Source: Parasphingopyxis marina
Lineage (GTDB): Bacteria; Pseudomonadota; Alphaproteobacteria; Sphingomonadales; Sphingomonadaceae
Direction: 5' to 3'
NCBI RefSeq assembly: GCF_014237875.1
Contig: NZ_JACJVJ010000002.1
Coordinates: 186,001 to 250,000, forward strand
Length of the DNA: 64,000 bases
A model generated the notes under the pieces. It worked only from the letters and a program-made list of their open reading frames with translations. It was not told where the DNA came from and did not search any database. Position numbers and translations under genes: made by a program. Shown here piece after piece: positions 38,116-47,629 of the stretch. Position 1 is the stretch's first letter. Each line of letters opens with the position of its first letter.

Positions 38116-38673
38116 TCAGGCAGCCGCGCGCCGCGCCTTTTCGAGCTTTTTGAGCACCATCTGGCGTTTCAGCCGCGAGAGGTGATCGATGAACAGGATG
38201 CCCTCGAGATGGTCCATCTCGTGCTGCAGGCAGGTCGCCAGCATCCCTTCGATCCGCTCCTCGTGCTTTTCGCCATTTTCGTCGAGCCAACGCGCGCCGA
38301 TCGTGTCGGGCCGTTCCACCTCGGCGAACTGGTCGGGCACCGACAGGCAGCCCTCCTCGTAGCTCCGCATTTCCTCGGCGGGATCGAAGAGCTCGGGATT
38401 GATGAAGACCCGGGGATCGCGGACCGGCTCATGGTCGTGATCGCACTCTTCGCCATGCTCATGATCATGTTCGGCCGGTTCCTGCAGGTCGATCACGAGA
38501 ATGCGTTTCGGCACGCCCACCTGGATCGCCGCAAGCCCGATGCCGGGCGCGTCGTACATCGTTTCGAACATGTCGGCGATCAGCGCGCGCACCTCGTCGT
38601 CCACCGTTTCGACGGGATCGGACACGATTTTCAGGCGCGGGTCGGGCGCTTCGATGATGGGTAAGATGGCCAT
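38116..38673 (-). CDS. def: Peptide deformylase with His/Asp-rich insertion
   Basis: Def removes the N-formyl group from new proteins using a metal ion. ATG 38673 (MAILPIIEAPDPRLK) is chosen; the track adds 33 residues. The three family motifs are intact: GIGLAAIQVG, EEGCLSVP and QHEMDHLEG (HExxH). Between the first and second motifs lies a charged insertion, EPAEHDHEHGEECDHDHEP, rich in His, Asp and Glu. It could bind metal and is not part of the standard Def core. It lies 31 bases after recR on the same strand. Confidence 0.95.
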   Translation of the reverse strand: MAILPIIEAPDPRLKIVSDPVETVDDEVRALIADMFETMYDAPGIGLAAIQVGVPKRILVIDLQEPAEHDHEHGEECDHDHEPVRDPRVFINPELFDPAEEMRSYEEGCLSVPDQFAEVERPDTIGARWLDENGEKHEERIEGMLATCLQHEMDHLEGILFIDHLSRLKRQMVLKKLEKARRAAA

Positions 38674-38704
38674 AGCCGCTAGGTAGGAATTGGGACGATT
38701 CAGG

Positions 38705-39301
38705 TCAAGCGACGGGCCTTCTTGCCCGCAAGGCCTGCGCCAGCGTCCCCTCGTCGAGATAATCGAGTTCACCGCCCACCGGCAGGCCGTGCGCCAGCTG
38801 GGTGATCCGCACCGGATAGCTTTCGAGCCGTTCGGCGAGATAATGCGCGGTCGTCTGGCCCTCCAGGGTCGCGTTCATCGCCAGCACCACCTCGTCGATC
38901 TCGCCGCCCGAGACCCGCGCGATCAGGGTGTCCACGCCAAGATCCTCGGGCCGCACACCGTCGAGCGCCGAGAGCCGCCCGCCCAGCACATGGAACTTGC
39001 CGGGAAACAGCCGGGAGCGATCGAGCGCCCAAAGGTCCGCCACTTCCTCGACGACGCAGAGCGAGCGCAGGTCGCGCTTGGGGTCCGAGCAGACGCCGCA
39101 CGGGTTGCTGGTATCGACATTGCCGCAAATTTCGCAGGTCGAGAGCTTGTCGCCGACCGTTTCCAGCGCGCGCAGCAGCGGCACCAGCGCCGTCTCGCGC
39201 TTTTTCAGCAGATGCAGCACCGCGCGCCGCGCCGAACGCGGGCCCAATCCGGGCAGGCGCGCCAGCGCCTGGGTCAGCTGTTCGATCTCCTGAGAGGCCA
39301 T
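38705..39301 (-). CDS. recR: Recombination mediator RecR
   Basis: RecR works with RecF and RecO to load RecA on gapped DNA. The 198-residue protein has an HhH motif ([19 protein letters not shown]), a four-cysteine zinc finger ([16 protein letters not shown]), and a Toprim domain ([16 protein letters not shown] ... [20 protein letters not shown]). It is divergent from fmt, with a 53-base gap. Confidence 0.97.
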   Translation of the reverse strand: MASQEIEQLTQALARLPGLGPRSARRAVLHLLKKRETALVPLLRALETVGDKLSTCEICGNVDTSNPCGVCSDPKRDLRSLCVVEEVADLWALDRSRLFPGKFHVLGGRLSALDGVRPEDLGVDTLIARVSGGEIDEVVLAMNATLEGQTTAHYLAERLESYPVRITQLAHGLPVGGELDYLDEGTLAQALRARRPVA

Positions 39302-39354
39302 GCCCCCATCTATGGGGTTGCGCTTAGGCTTGCCAAGCGGTTCAAGCGCACATC

Positions 39355-40260
39355 ATGCGGATTGTTTTCATGGGAACCCCGGCTTTCGCCGTGCCGGCGC
39401 TCGATGCCCTGGTCGATGCCGGGCACGATATCGCCGCTGTTTACAGCCAGCCCCCGCGCCCGGCGGGCCGGGGCAAGAAGCCGCGTCCCTCCCCCGTTCA
39501 CCTGCGCGCCGAAGAGCTCGGCATCGAGGTGCGGACCCCGGCAAGCCTCAAGGGCGATACGGAGAAAGCCGATTTCGCCTCGCTTGCCGCCGAGGTAGCG
39601 GTGGTCGCAGCCTATGGGCTGATCCTCAACCGGGAGATCCTGGAAGCGCCGCAACGCGGTTGCCTCAATATCCACGCCTCGCTCCTGCCGCGCTGGCGCG
39701 GGGCCGCGCCCGTCCAGCGCGCGATCCTGGCCGGCGATATGCGCACCGGCGTCACGATCATGCAGATGGAGCGCGGGCTCGATACCGGCCCGATGCTCGC
39801 GACCCGGAAAACGCCGGTCGACCGCAAGACGGCCGGCGAACTGACGCAGGAACTGGCCGATCTCGGCGCGGCGCTGATCGTCGATGTGCTGGCCGATCTT
39901 TCCGCCTACGACCCGGAGGCACAGGATGGCGGCCACGCCACCTATGCGAGCAAGCTCGACAAGGCCGAGGCGCGGCTCGATTTTTCTGAACCCGCCGCGA
40001 TGCTCGAACGGGCGGTTCGCGCCTTCAACCCGATGCCTGGTGCTTTCTTCGAGCATGAGGGCGAGCGGTTCAAAGTCCTGACGGCGGACATCGTCGACGA
40101 GAGCGGCGCGCCGGGCGCGGTGATCGACGATCGCCTTACGATCGCCTGCGGCGAGCGCGCGCTGCGCCCGACCCTCGTCCAGCGCGCCGGCAAATCGGCG
40201 ATGAACACCGAGGATCTGCTCCGCGGCTTCCCCATTCCCGAGGGCACGATCCTGTCGTGA
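39355..40260 (+). CDS. fmt: Methionyl-tRNA formyltransferase
   Basis: Fmt formylates initiator Met-tRNA using 10-formyl-THF. The 301-residue protein starts [20 protein letters not shown] and carries the catalytic [20 protein letters not shown] and the [13 protein letters not shown] loop; a C-terminal OB-like domain follows. It overlaps truA by 4 bases (GTGA). Def, its functional partner, lies on the opposite strand beyond recR rather than in the usual def-fmt operon. Confidence 0.97.
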   Translation: MRIVFMGTPAFAVPALDALVDAGHDIAAVYSQPPRPAGRGKKPRPSPVHLRAEELGIEVRTPASLKGDTEKADFASLAAEVAVVAAYGLILNREILEAPQRGCLNIHASLLPRWRGAAPVQRAILAGDMRTGVTIMQMERGLDTGPMLATRKTPVDRKTAGELTQELADLGAALIVDVLADLSAYDPEAQDGGHATYASKLDKAEARLDFSEPAAMLERAVRAFNPMPGAFFEHEGERFKVLTADIVDESGAPGAVIDDRLTIACGERALRPTLVQRAGKSAMNTEDLLRGFPIPEGTILS

Positions 40261-40997
40261 CGCGCTTCCGGCTGACAATCGAATATGATGGCGGCCCCTA
40301 TATGGGATGGCAGCGCCAACCCCACGGCCCCAGCGTGCAGCAGGCGATCGAGGAGGCGGCATTGGCGATTAGCGGCGAAGAGACCCTGGTCTATGGCGCC
40401 GGACGCACCGATGCCGGCGTCCATGCGCTGGCGATGGCCGCGCATATCGATATCGAAAAGTCCTTCACGCCGTTCCGGCTGGGCGAAGCGCTCAACGCCA
40501 AATTGCGGGCCGAGCCTATCGCGATCCTCGATTGCCGGGAGGTGGAGGAGGATTGGCACGCGCGGTTCAGCTGCACGGGCCGCGCCTATCGCTACCGCAT
40601 CGTCAATCGCCGCGCGCCGCTCGCGCTCGAAGCCGGAAAGGCGTGGCGCATACCGCGCGAGCTCGATCATCAAGCGATGGACGAAGCGGCGCAATTGCTC
40701 GTCGGCAAGCATGATTTCACGACCTTCCGGTCGGCCCATTGCCAATCGGACAGCGCGCTGAAGACGCTCGACCGTTTGGCGGTGCGCCGCGAAGGCGACG
40801 AGGTGCTTGTCGAAGCGGAGGCGCGCTCCTTCCTCCATCACCAGGTCCGCTCGATGGTCGGCTGCCTGGCGCTGGTCGGCCAGGGGCAATGGAGGAGGGA
40901 CGATCTGGGCGCGGCGCTGGAAGCGGCCGACCGTTCGCGGCTGGGCCTCAACGCCCCGCCCGAGGGATTGTATTTCGTGGAAGCGAAATATCCGTAA
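40257..40997 (+). CDS. truA: tRNA pseudouridine(38-40) synthase
   Basis: TruA makes pseudouridine at positions 38-40 of the anticodon arm. The 246-residue protein starts at GTG 40257 ([21 protein letters not shown]) and has the catalytic Asp in [18 protein letters not shown], plus the C-terminal [14 protein letters not shown] fmt-truA pair is common. The gene ends 30 bases before the convergent XrtA-locus amidotransferase. Confidence 0.97.
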   Translation: MTRFRLTIEYDGGPYMGWQRQPHGPSVQQAIEEAALAISGEETLVYGAGRTDAGVHALAMAAHIDIEKSFTPFRLGEALNAKLRAEPIAILDCREVEEDWHARFSCTGRAYRYRIVNRRAPLALEAGKAWRIPRELDHQAMDEAAQLLVGKHDFTTFRSAHCQSDSALKTLDRLAVRREGDEVLVEAEARSFLHHQVRSMVGCLALVGQGQWRRDDLGAALEAADRSRLGLNAPPEGLYFVEAKYP

Positions 40998-41021
40998 TCG
41001 TCATTCCGGCGAAGGCTGGGG
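40998..41021. repeat. REP-like palindromic repeat remnant
   Basis: The sequence CGTCATTCCGGCGAAGGCTG sits in the 30-base convergent gap after truA. It matches the general form of small dispersed palindromes (GTCATTCC-GC-GAA-GC...) that I know from alphaproteobacterial intergenic regions. Here the right arm is imperfect, leaving a 5-bp stem with one G-T pair around GAAG. I saw only one copy in this window. Confidence 0.4.
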
Positions 41022-41027
41022 CGACAG

Positions 41028-42926
41028 TTATTTTCCGAGCCCGAACACCCGTCTCAGAGAGCGATCGAGCATCAGCAGCTGCCAGATCAGCCGGCCATGC
41101 TCCTCGCGCCCGCTCTTGTGTGCGTCCACGATCCGCCGGATTTCGGCATGGCGAAACCAGTCGGTCTCGGCCAGCGCCGAACTGCTCGCGATCCGGTCCG
41201 CCTCGCCCGCCAGCGGGCCGCGAAACCAGGCGCTGATCGGCGTCACGAATCCCTGTTTCTTCCGGTAGAGAATGTCCTCGGGCAGGTAGCGGCGCATCGC
41301 CTTCTTCATCAGCCATTTGCCGACGCCGCCGCGCACCCGCTGCTTCAGCGGCAGGGTCGCGGCGAATTCGACAAGGCGATGATCGAGCAAAGGCTCGCGC
41401 GCTTCAAGGCTCACCGCCATGCTCATCCGGTCGACCTTGGTCAGGATATCGCCGGGCAACCAGATCTTGAGATCGGCATATTGGGCAGCCGCAAGGCCGT
41501 CCGCCGCGGGGGCGTTCTCCATGGCCTTCACATAACGATCCTCGGCGCGATGCCCGCCCAGCGCGGTTACGAAACTGCCGCTATAGAGCCGGTGCCGCTG
41601 CCCGGGCGTCGTCACGCCGACCGACGCGGCATAGGCTTCCGCGCCCGATTTGCCCAAATCCGTGAAGGTCGATTTGGCGCGCAGATATTGCGGTGCCCAA
41701 TCCAGCTTCGGATAGGCCTTGCCGAGCGTCCCGAAGAGCGGTTTGCGCACCATGCCCGGCACCCACCGCCGCGCGCGTTCCTCGCCGGCATGGAAGATGT
41801 GGCGGCGATAGCCGGCGAAGATTTCGTCCGCGCCGTCGCCCGAGAGCGAGACCGTCACCCTTTCGCGTGCCAGTTCGCACACCCGGTATGTCGGCAGCGC
41901 GCTGGCGTCGGCGAAGGGTTCGTCGAATGCCGCGACCAGCGTATCGATCAGCGCGAAATCGTCGGCCGCGACGATTCTCTTGCGGTGGTTGGTCGCGAAG
42001 CGGGCCGCGACGGCATCGGCATATTCGGTTTCATCGTGATCGGCCTCGTCGAAGCCGATCGAGCAGGTTTCGACCGCCGATTTGCTCGCCTCGGCCATCA
42101 TCGCGACAACCGCGGAACTGTCGACGCCACCCGAAAGGAAGGCGCCAAGCGGCACATCGGACACGAGGCGGCTGCGCACCGCTTCGCCCATATGCGCGAC
42201 AAGCTCTTCCTCGGCGGCCTCGGCGCTGCGCCGTTTCGGCTCGAAGGCGACATCCCAATAGGGGCGCGGCTCGGCGAGCGGCATCGCGCGCCGGGTCATC
42301 AGCGTATGGCCGGCCGGAAGCTTCTTCACGCCCGCCACGAAACAGGCATCGTCGGGCACGTAACCCAGAGCGAGGAAATCCTCGACCGCCTGTTCGCTCG
42401 GGCGTTTGCGGAGCAGCGGGTGCGCGAGCAGCCCCTTGAGTTCCGAGGCGAAGATCAGGCTGCCGTCGGACACTTCGGCATAATAGAGCGGTTTTACGCC
42501 GAGCCGGTCGCGGGCGAGGAATAGCGTCTTCGCCTCTTCGTCGTAAAGCGCGAAGGCGAACATGCCATGGAAATGCTCGACGCAGCGTGGGCCCCATTGC
42601 CGCCAGCCATGGAGGATCGTCTCGGTGTCCGAATGGGTCCGGAAGACGTGGCCCGCCGCTTCCAGTTCCTGCCGGATTTCGCGGAAATTGTAGATCTCGC
42701 CATTATACGTCACGACGAGTTTTTCGTCGGGGGTCGTCATCGGCTGGTCGCCCGTCGCAAGATCGATCACCGACAGGCGCAGATGGCCGAAGCCGACGCC
42801 CTGCGCGGTCCATACGCCCGCGCCGTCCGGCCCGCGATGCGGCATCGCGTCGATCATCGCGCGAACGCGCTCCGGATCGACGGGTTTCGCCGTCTCGAGA
42901 TGAAAGATGCCCGCTACCCCGCACAT
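41028..42926 (-). CDS. XrtA-system asparagine synthetase-like amidotransferase
   Basis: This is a class II glutamine amidotransferase of the AsnB type found in XrtA/PEP-CTERM loci, probably amidating a sugar acid or similar group of the exopolysaccharide. The start was moved to 42926 so that the catalytic Cys is residue 2 (MCGVAGIFHLE). The N-terminal glutaminase domain (2-210) has MPHRGPDGAGVW and TYNGEIYNF; the synthetase domain has the PP-loop LSGGVDSSAVVAM and SLSGDGADEIFAGY. At 632 residues it fits the family. It is the last gene of the ten-gene operon. Confidence 0.9.
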   Translation of the reverse strand: MCGVAGIFHLETAKPVDPERVRAMIDAMPHRGPDGAGVWTAQGVGFGHLRLSVIDLATGDQPMTTPDEKLVVTYNGEIYNFREIRQELEAAGHVFRTHSDTETILHGWRQWGPRCVEHFHGMFAFALYDEEAKTLFLARDRLGVKPLYYAEVSDGSLIFASELKGLLAHPLLRKRPSEQAVEDFLALGYVPDDACFVAGVKKLPAGHTLMTRRAMPLAEPRPYWDVAFEPKRRSAEAAEEELVAHMGEAVRSRLVSDVPLGAFLSGGVDSSAVVAMMAEASKSAVETCSIGFDEADHDETEYADAVAARFATNHRKRIVAADDFALIDTLVAAFDEPFADASALPTYRVCELARERVTVSLSGDGADEIFAGYRRHIFHAGEERARRWVPGMVRKPLFGTLGKAYPKLDWAPQYLRAKSTFTDLGKSGAEAYAASVGVTTPGQRHRLYSGSFVTALGGHRAEDRYVKAMENAPAADGLAAAQYADLKIWLPGDILTKVDRMSMAVSLEAREPLLDHRLVEFAATLPLKQRVRGGVGKWLMKKAMRRYLPEDILYRKKQGFVTPISAWFRGPLAGEADRIASSSALAETDWFRHAEIRRIVDAHKSGREEHGRLIWQLLMLDRSLRRVFGLGK

Positions 42927-42933
42927 GCGCGGA

Positions 42934-44463
42934 TCAGTCGGCCAAGCCGGGGGTCCGGTCAACCAGTTGTTCGATACCGCCGGCATCGGCGAGGAAGGCA
43001 TCGATCGCCGCGCGCGCGCCATCGCCCTCGGCCGAGATAACGATGCCGACGGCCCGCCGGTCCCCGCCAAGCAAACGCACCCGCATCGTTGCTAGCTTTG
43101 CGCGGCTGTCGCTGCCGGTGATCGCCCCGCCGACGATGGCATATTGCGCGACCTCGCGAACGACCGGCCCGGGCGCGGTGATCCGATAGGCGCGGCCCGA
43201 GGGCACGGCACGGCTATCCGATACCCAGGACCAGTCGCTTTCGGGCGGCAGGCCGCCCTGCCCGAAGCCGATCACTTCGCGGCCGTCGCGCTGGTCGGCA
43301 TAAAATCCGACAGCGAGATCGACGGTCGCGCCGTCGGTGTTGGACAAGCGGCCCGCCGCAATCCGGTCCGCCCCGGCATAACGGGCCTGCCAGGGATACT
43401 GCATCGCCGTATCGCTGCGCTGCCATCCTGCGATGACCGGGAGCGCCAGCGCCGGAATCTCGGCGCGTCCCGCCGCAGCGGTCGCGCTCATCCAAAGCGG
43501 CGGCAGGACGACGAGGGCGACCGCGAGCGCAGCGGCGACCCAGCGATTCTGCGCCTTGCCGCGATACCAGCGCTGCGCTGCCGCCGGATCGAAGGCCCGG
43601 TCCTCGGGGCTGCGGTCGAAAAACCGCCAGCCCAGCGCCAACACCAGCGCGATGACCAGGGCGAAGAAAAACCAGCCATAGACGACATGATCGACGCTCT
43701 CCGCGAAGGCGATCCCCGCCCCCTCGGCAATGTAGATCGTCCCGAAAGCACGGATGCCGTTCGCGATAATCGGTACGATGACACAGGCCGCCAGAAACGC
43801 GATCCGCCGCGTCCATGACCGGAAGCAGAGATTGGCGGCGAGCGTGCCCAGCGCGATCATCGCGATCAGGAACTTGATCCCCGAACAGGCCTCGGCGACC
43901 TCGAAATAGCCTGCCGGGGTGGTGATGAAGACGCCCTCGATATGCGCGGGCACGCCGGAAAGGCCGAGCAGCAGCATCGAAAGCTCCGCCGTCACCCCTT
44001 GCAGGGCCGGCACGAACTGCTCACCGAACGGCACGAGGAAAAAGGCATAGGCGAGCGGGAACAGCAGTCCCCGCGCCACCGACAGGCCGAGGAACGCAAC
44101 CACTCCGCCCTGCAGCATCAGCACGAGGCCGAGCTGGCGCCCGAAAGAGACGCTCGCCGCATCGCCCAGCAGCCAGGCCAATCCGCCCGCGCCGACGATC
44201 CCGAGGCCCCAGAAGGAACTCGCAGGCACCAGCAGCGCCAGTTCGCGCCGTCGCTGCCACACAAGCCAGCCCAGTATCGGCGGAACGACGAGGCAATGGC
44301 TGAAGGTCGAGCTGGTCCACCAGATCGTCGCCATGGCGATCGCATCGGCGTGAAACAGCAGCAGCAGGAACAGCGAAAATCCGCCGAGCATGGCGAGCGG
44401 CGCGCGCCAGGCCGCCGGAAGGCCAGTTCCGCTGTTTTCCTCGATGGCCCGATAGGCGGTCAC
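42934..44463 (-). CDS. xrtA: Exosortase A fused to an EpsI domain
   Basis: XrtA is the membrane cysteine transpeptidase thought to cut PEP-CTERM tails and anchor or release their proteins. Residues 1-300 hold about eight membrane segments with the catalytic triad Cys193 (VAEACSGIKFLIA), Arg238 (IIANGIRAFGTIY) and His259 (SVDHVVYGWFFF). After a membrane segment near 312-330, residues 330-509 form an EpsI-like (DUF3485) periplasmic domain (ALPVIAGWQRSDTAMQYPW). Fusion of XrtA and EpsI is known. It overlaps the glycosyltransferase gene by 4 bases. Confidence 0.95.
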   Translation of the reverse strand: MTAYRAIEENSGTGLPAAWRAPLAMLGGFSLFLLLLFHADAIAMATIWWTSSTFSHCLVVPPILGWLVWQRRRELALLVPASSFWGLGIVGAGGLAWLLGDAASVSFGRQLGLVLMLQGGVVAFLGLSVARGLLFPLAYAFFLVPFGEQFVPALQGVTAELSMLLLGLSGVPAHIEGVFITTPAGYFEVAEACSGIKFLIAMIALGTLAANLCFRSWTRRIAFLAACVIVPIIANGIRAFGTIYIAEGAGIAFAESVDHVVYGWFFFALVIALVLALGWRFFDRSPEDRAFDPAAAQRWYRGKAQNRWVAAALAVALVVLPPLWMSATAAAGRAEIPALALPVIAGWQRSDTAMQYPWQARYAGADRIAAGRLSNTDGATVDLAVGFYADQRDGREVIGFGQGGLPPESDWSWVSDSRAVPSGRAYRITAPGPVVREVAQYAIVGGAITGSDSRAKLATMRVRLLGGDRRAVGIVISAEGDGARAAIDAFLADAGGIEQLVDRTPGLAD

Positions 44464-45692
44464 GCTGCCGCTTCGCCGCGTGGCATCGTTATCATCTCGG
44501 CAAGCGGCGCGAGCGCGGACTCCCAGCTATAGCGCGCCAGCATCCGTTGGCGCGCCGCCTGCCCGATCAAATTCGCCATCGCTTCATTATCGAGCAGGTC
44601 GAGGATCATGTGCACGCCGGCATTGGGCGTATCGCCGACCATGATATGGCGGCCCGGTTCGGCGTCTATGCCTTCGAAGGCATCGCTGGAGGCGATCACG
44701 GGCTTGGCCATGGCCATCGCTTCGAGCACCTTGTTCTGGATGCCCCGGGCAACGCGCAGCGGCGCGACGACCAGATCGGCGGCATGGAGCCAGCTGCGAA
44801 TATCGTCGACCTCGCCTGTGACCGTGATGTCACGGCGCTTGGCGAGACGCAGCACCTCCGGCGTGGGATTGCGTCCGACGATCGCGAAATGGGCATCGGG
44901 CCGCATTTCCCGCACCCCGGGAAGCACATCGTCGGCGAAGGAAATCGCGCCGTCGATATTGGGCCGGTAATCCATCTGCCCGGTGAAAACGAGCAGCGGC
45001 GCGCCGGGCTTATCGACGATCGGGAAATCGCCATCGGGCTCGAAATGATCGCAGTCGATGCCGTTTTCGAGAACCCGGATGCGCGCGGAACGGAAGCCGG
45101 TCTTGGACCGGAAAACCTCGGCCTCAGCCTCGCTCACGAAAAGGCTGTAATCGGCACGTTCGGCGACGGCGCGTTCATGGGCCCCGAGCTTCCTCGCTTC
45201 GCGCCGATAGACGAACTGCATCACCGCCGAGGATGTTTTCAGCGCATAATTGGCGAACTTCTCCGAATCGACATCGACGAAATCCATGATGAAGCGGGTG
45301 CCGGGCGGAAGCTGCGGCACGAACTGCGCCATCTGGCTGGAAAAGGCGAAAACCGTGGACACAGGTTTCGTGTCGAGGGTCTGGCCGACGAAGCGGCGAA
45401 TGCCTGCGCTGTCGAACAGGGGCAGGGACATCGGCTTGTCGGCCAACATCGCCCTGGTCGCGCCGACCGGACGCGAGACGCTCCGCCGCTCGATATGGAG
45501 CGAACCGAGCCGCGATCCCATAACCTGGCGCAGCGCCTCGCCATGGGCGAGATCCGCCTCGTCGTCGGCGAACGCGGCGAGATGGACGGTGCCGAGCTCG
45601 CACAGCCGCTTCAGGATATTGAAGGAACGGATCTTGTCGCCGCGATCGGGCGGATAGGGAACGCGGTGCGCCAGGAACAGGATATCGCCCAT
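44460..45692 (-). CDS. XrtA-associated glycosyltransferase (GT4-like)
   Basis: This family of sugar transferases is linked to PEP-CTERM/EpsH loci and probably adds a sugar during exopolysaccharide synthesis. The start was moved to ATG 45692 (MGDILFLAHRVPYPPDRGDKIR), which shares one base with the previous stop (TGATG). The 410-residue protein has a GT-B layout with an N-terminal acceptor domain and a C-terminal nucleotide-sugar domain (LVFTGQMDYRPNIDG ... VAPLRVARGIQNKVLEAMAM). The donor sugar cannot be read from the sequence. Confidence 0.9.
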   Translation of the reverse strand: MGDILFLAHRVPYPPDRGDKIRSFNILKRLCELGTVHLAAFADDEADLAHGEALRQVMGSRLGSLHIERRSVSRPVGATRAMLADKPMSLPLFDSAGIRRFVGQTLDTKPVSTVFAFSSQMAQFVPQLPPGTRFIMDFVDVDSEKFANYALKTSSAVMQFVYRREARKLGAHERAVAERADYSLFVSEAEAEVFRSKTGFRSARIRVLENGIDCDHFEPDGDFPIVDKPGAPLLVFTGQMDYRPNIDGAISFADDVLPGVREMRPDAHFAIVGRNPTPEVLRLAKRRDITVTGEVDDIRSWLHAADLVVAPLRVARGIQNKVLEAMAMAKPVIASSDAFEGIDAEPGRHIMVGDTPNAGVHMILDLLDNEAMANLIGQAARQRMLARYSWESALAPLAEMITMPRGEAAA

Positions 45693-46759
45693 CAACCCAG
45701 CCCCTTGGCGATCCAGGGCCCGACGCGAGTGGCGATGCCGAGCGGCAGCCGCTTCCACAGCAATACCTGCATCCGGTATTTGGGGCTGTTCGGGTTCATT
45801 TCGCGCGGCGCCGCGCCACTTGCGGTACGGCCGGCATAGACCAGCGGCGCGGGCTCGAATCCCCAATTCTTCTTGTAGCTATAGGGGCCGGTGCCGATCT
45901 TCGAGCGGCCGAAATCGAACCGCGTGCAGCCGCGTTGGCGGGCATGGTTCATCAGCGCAAAATACATGCGTTCGTTGGCGCGCAGATGCCGCGCCGCCCG
46001 CGTTCCGCCGCCCCAATAGGGCATCACGGTGCCGCCGAAATAAAAGCTCAGCACCGATGCGACCGGCGCGCCCTTGTGGCGCACGGTCAGGATGTCGGCC
46101 TCCTCGCCAAAGCTGTCGAGCATCGCGTCGAACAGCGCGCGCGGGAAAACCGGCGTGCCGAGATTGCGGACGCTTTCGGCATAGACGGCATAATGCGCGG
46201 CCCGGTCGCGTTCCGCGCGCCCGGTGTCGATCGTGAGATCGTTCTCGAACGCCTTGCGGATTTCGGCGCGCTGCTTACGCGGCACGGCCTTCAGTTCGGA
46301 CTCCTCATCGGCCGCGAGCATTTTCGTGAAGCCCGCATAGACGCCTTCGCGCTTCTGCCACGCCTTGGGCAGCGCGCCGCCGCGCAGTTCGACCTCCGGA
46401 CAGCTCAGCCGCTCGGCGAGATCCCAGCCCGCATTGGCGAGGGCGGTCGCGTTCCGGGGATTGCTGACCAGGGTTCCGCCGGCCACGGCGAAGCCGCTCG
46501 ACACGAGCGCCCGCCCGAACAGGGGCGAATGCATCTCGGTCAGCGGCAGCAGGCCTCGCAAGCCCCCTGCCCGTTCGGCGAGCAGCATATGCCCGCGCTG
46601 GCCGCAGCCCGTTTCTACCGCCTGCAGCCATTGCGGAAGATGGAAGGGCGTACCGGCCTCATGCCCGCGGACATAGGCCTCGATCCGCCGGCATTCCGCC
46701 GGATCGGCCAGATCCGCCTTGCGGATGCGCAGCTTGTGCAGGGCGGCGGGGGCGTTCAC
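45692..46759 (-). CDS. XrtA-associated FemAB/GNAT acyltransferase
   Basis: FemAB-like proteins transfer amino-acyl or acyl groups using a double GNAT fold. The 355-residue protein matches the XrtA-associated FemAB type: EAGTPFHLPQWLQAVETGCG near the N terminus, VPRKQRAEIRKAFENDLTI in the middle and GCTRFDFGRSKIGTGPYSYKKNWGFEP near the C terminus. It may place an acyl or amino-acyl group on the polysaccharide or on an anchored protein (inference). It overlaps the deacetylase stop by 4 bases. A second, unrelated acyltransferase lies at 56.6 kb. Confidence 0.9.
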   Translation of the reverse strand: MNAPAALHKLRIRKADLADPAECRRIEAYVRGHEAGTPFHLPQWLQAVETGCGQRGHMLLAERAGGLRGLLPLTEMHSPLFGRALVSSGFAVAGGTLVSNPRNATALANAGWDLAERLSCPEVELRGGALPKAWQKREGVYAGFTKMLAADEESELKAVPRKQRAEIRKAFENDLTIDTGRAERDRAAHYAVYAESVRNLGTPVFPRALFDAMLDSFGEEADILTVRHKGAPVASVLSFYFGGTVMPYWGGGTRAARHLRANERMYFALMNHARQRGCTRFDFGRSKIGTGPYSYKKNWGFEPAPLVYAGRTASGAAPREMNPNSPKYRMQVLLWKRLPLGIATRVGPWIAKGLG

Positions 46760-47601
46760 TGGATCGTCGCCTTTTGCAGTTCGGCGACATGATCAACCCG
46801 GCCCCATTGGAAATCGCCGAGCAAGCGTTCGAGCTTGCCCTGCATGGCCGAGAGGCGACTATAGTGACGGACGCGAGATTTGAGCGGCGCATTGGCGACC
46901 CGGGGCTGATCGGGGTCGATTTCCCAAGGATGGAAATAGAAGATCGCCGGACGGCCCTCCTCGCCGTTCACCTGGCCGATAGCCCAATGCGAGAAACGAT
47001 AGGGAAGCAGGCGAAAAAACCCGCCGCCACCTGCGGCGATCCTGCGGCTACCCAGCCTCGCGGTCGTTACCGGTAGTTCGATGAGGCCGGAATCGGCGAG
47101 AGGGGCGAAGGCGAAGCGCGGCGCTTCGGGCCAGCCATAATGATCGTGAGCGACCGGCGCGACGCTGGACGAATAGGCATAGCCCTGTTCGGCGAGGATG
47201 CTGTGCGCCCAGGGCGTGCGCGCGTCGATCGAGAAGCTCGGCGCGCGATAGCCGGAAAGCTTTTCGCCCGCGGCATCCTCGATCGCCGCGCGCGCGCGCG
47301 CAAGATCGGCGCGAAACTCGTCCGGCGTCATCGTGAAGACGCGCCGATGATCCCAGCCATGGCTGGCGATTTCGTGGCCAGCATCGACGATGCGGCGGAT
47401 CAGCGCCGGATAGCGCGCAGCGACCCAGCCCAGCGTGAAAAAAGTGCCTTTGACGTTGGCCGCTTCGAACAGGGCGAGCACGGCATCGCTGTTGCGTTCG
47501 ACGCGATGGGCCAGCCCGTCCCAGTCATCGCGCGCGATTACCGTCTCAAAGGCGCCTACCTGGAACCAGTCTTCAACATCGACCGAAAGCGCATTCAGCA
47601 T
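46756..47601 (-). CDS. XrtA-associated polysaccharide deacetylase
   Basis: NodB-type enzymes remove N- or O-acetyl groups from glycans. ATG 47601 (MLNALSVDVEDWFQVGAFE) is chosen over the track start at 47655 because it matches the family N terminus. The 281-residue protein has the metal and catalytic Asp in SVDVEDWF, the metal histidines in ASHGWDHRR, and GYRAPSFSID. The C-terminal part YFHPWEIDPDQPRV is typical of the XrtA-associated deacetylases. No signal peptide is seen, suggesting action on a cytoplasmic lipid-linked intermediate. Confidence 0.9.
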   Translation of the reverse strand: MLNALSVDVEDWFQVGAFETVIARDDWDGLAHRVERNSDAVLALFEAANVKGTFFTLGWVAARYPALIRRIVDAGHEIASHGWDHRRVFTMTPDEFRADLARARAAIEDAAGEKLSGYRAPSFSIDARTPWAHSILAEQGYAYSSSVAPVAHDHYGWPEAPRFAFAPLADSGLIELPVTTARLGSRRIAAGGGGFFRLLPYRFSHWAIGQVNGEEGRPAIFYFHPWEIDPDQPRVANAPLKSRVRHYSRLSAMQGKLERLLGDFQWGRVDHVAELQKATIQ

Positions 47602-47629
47602 AGTGGCGCATAGCCTCCCCTCGGGCCTT

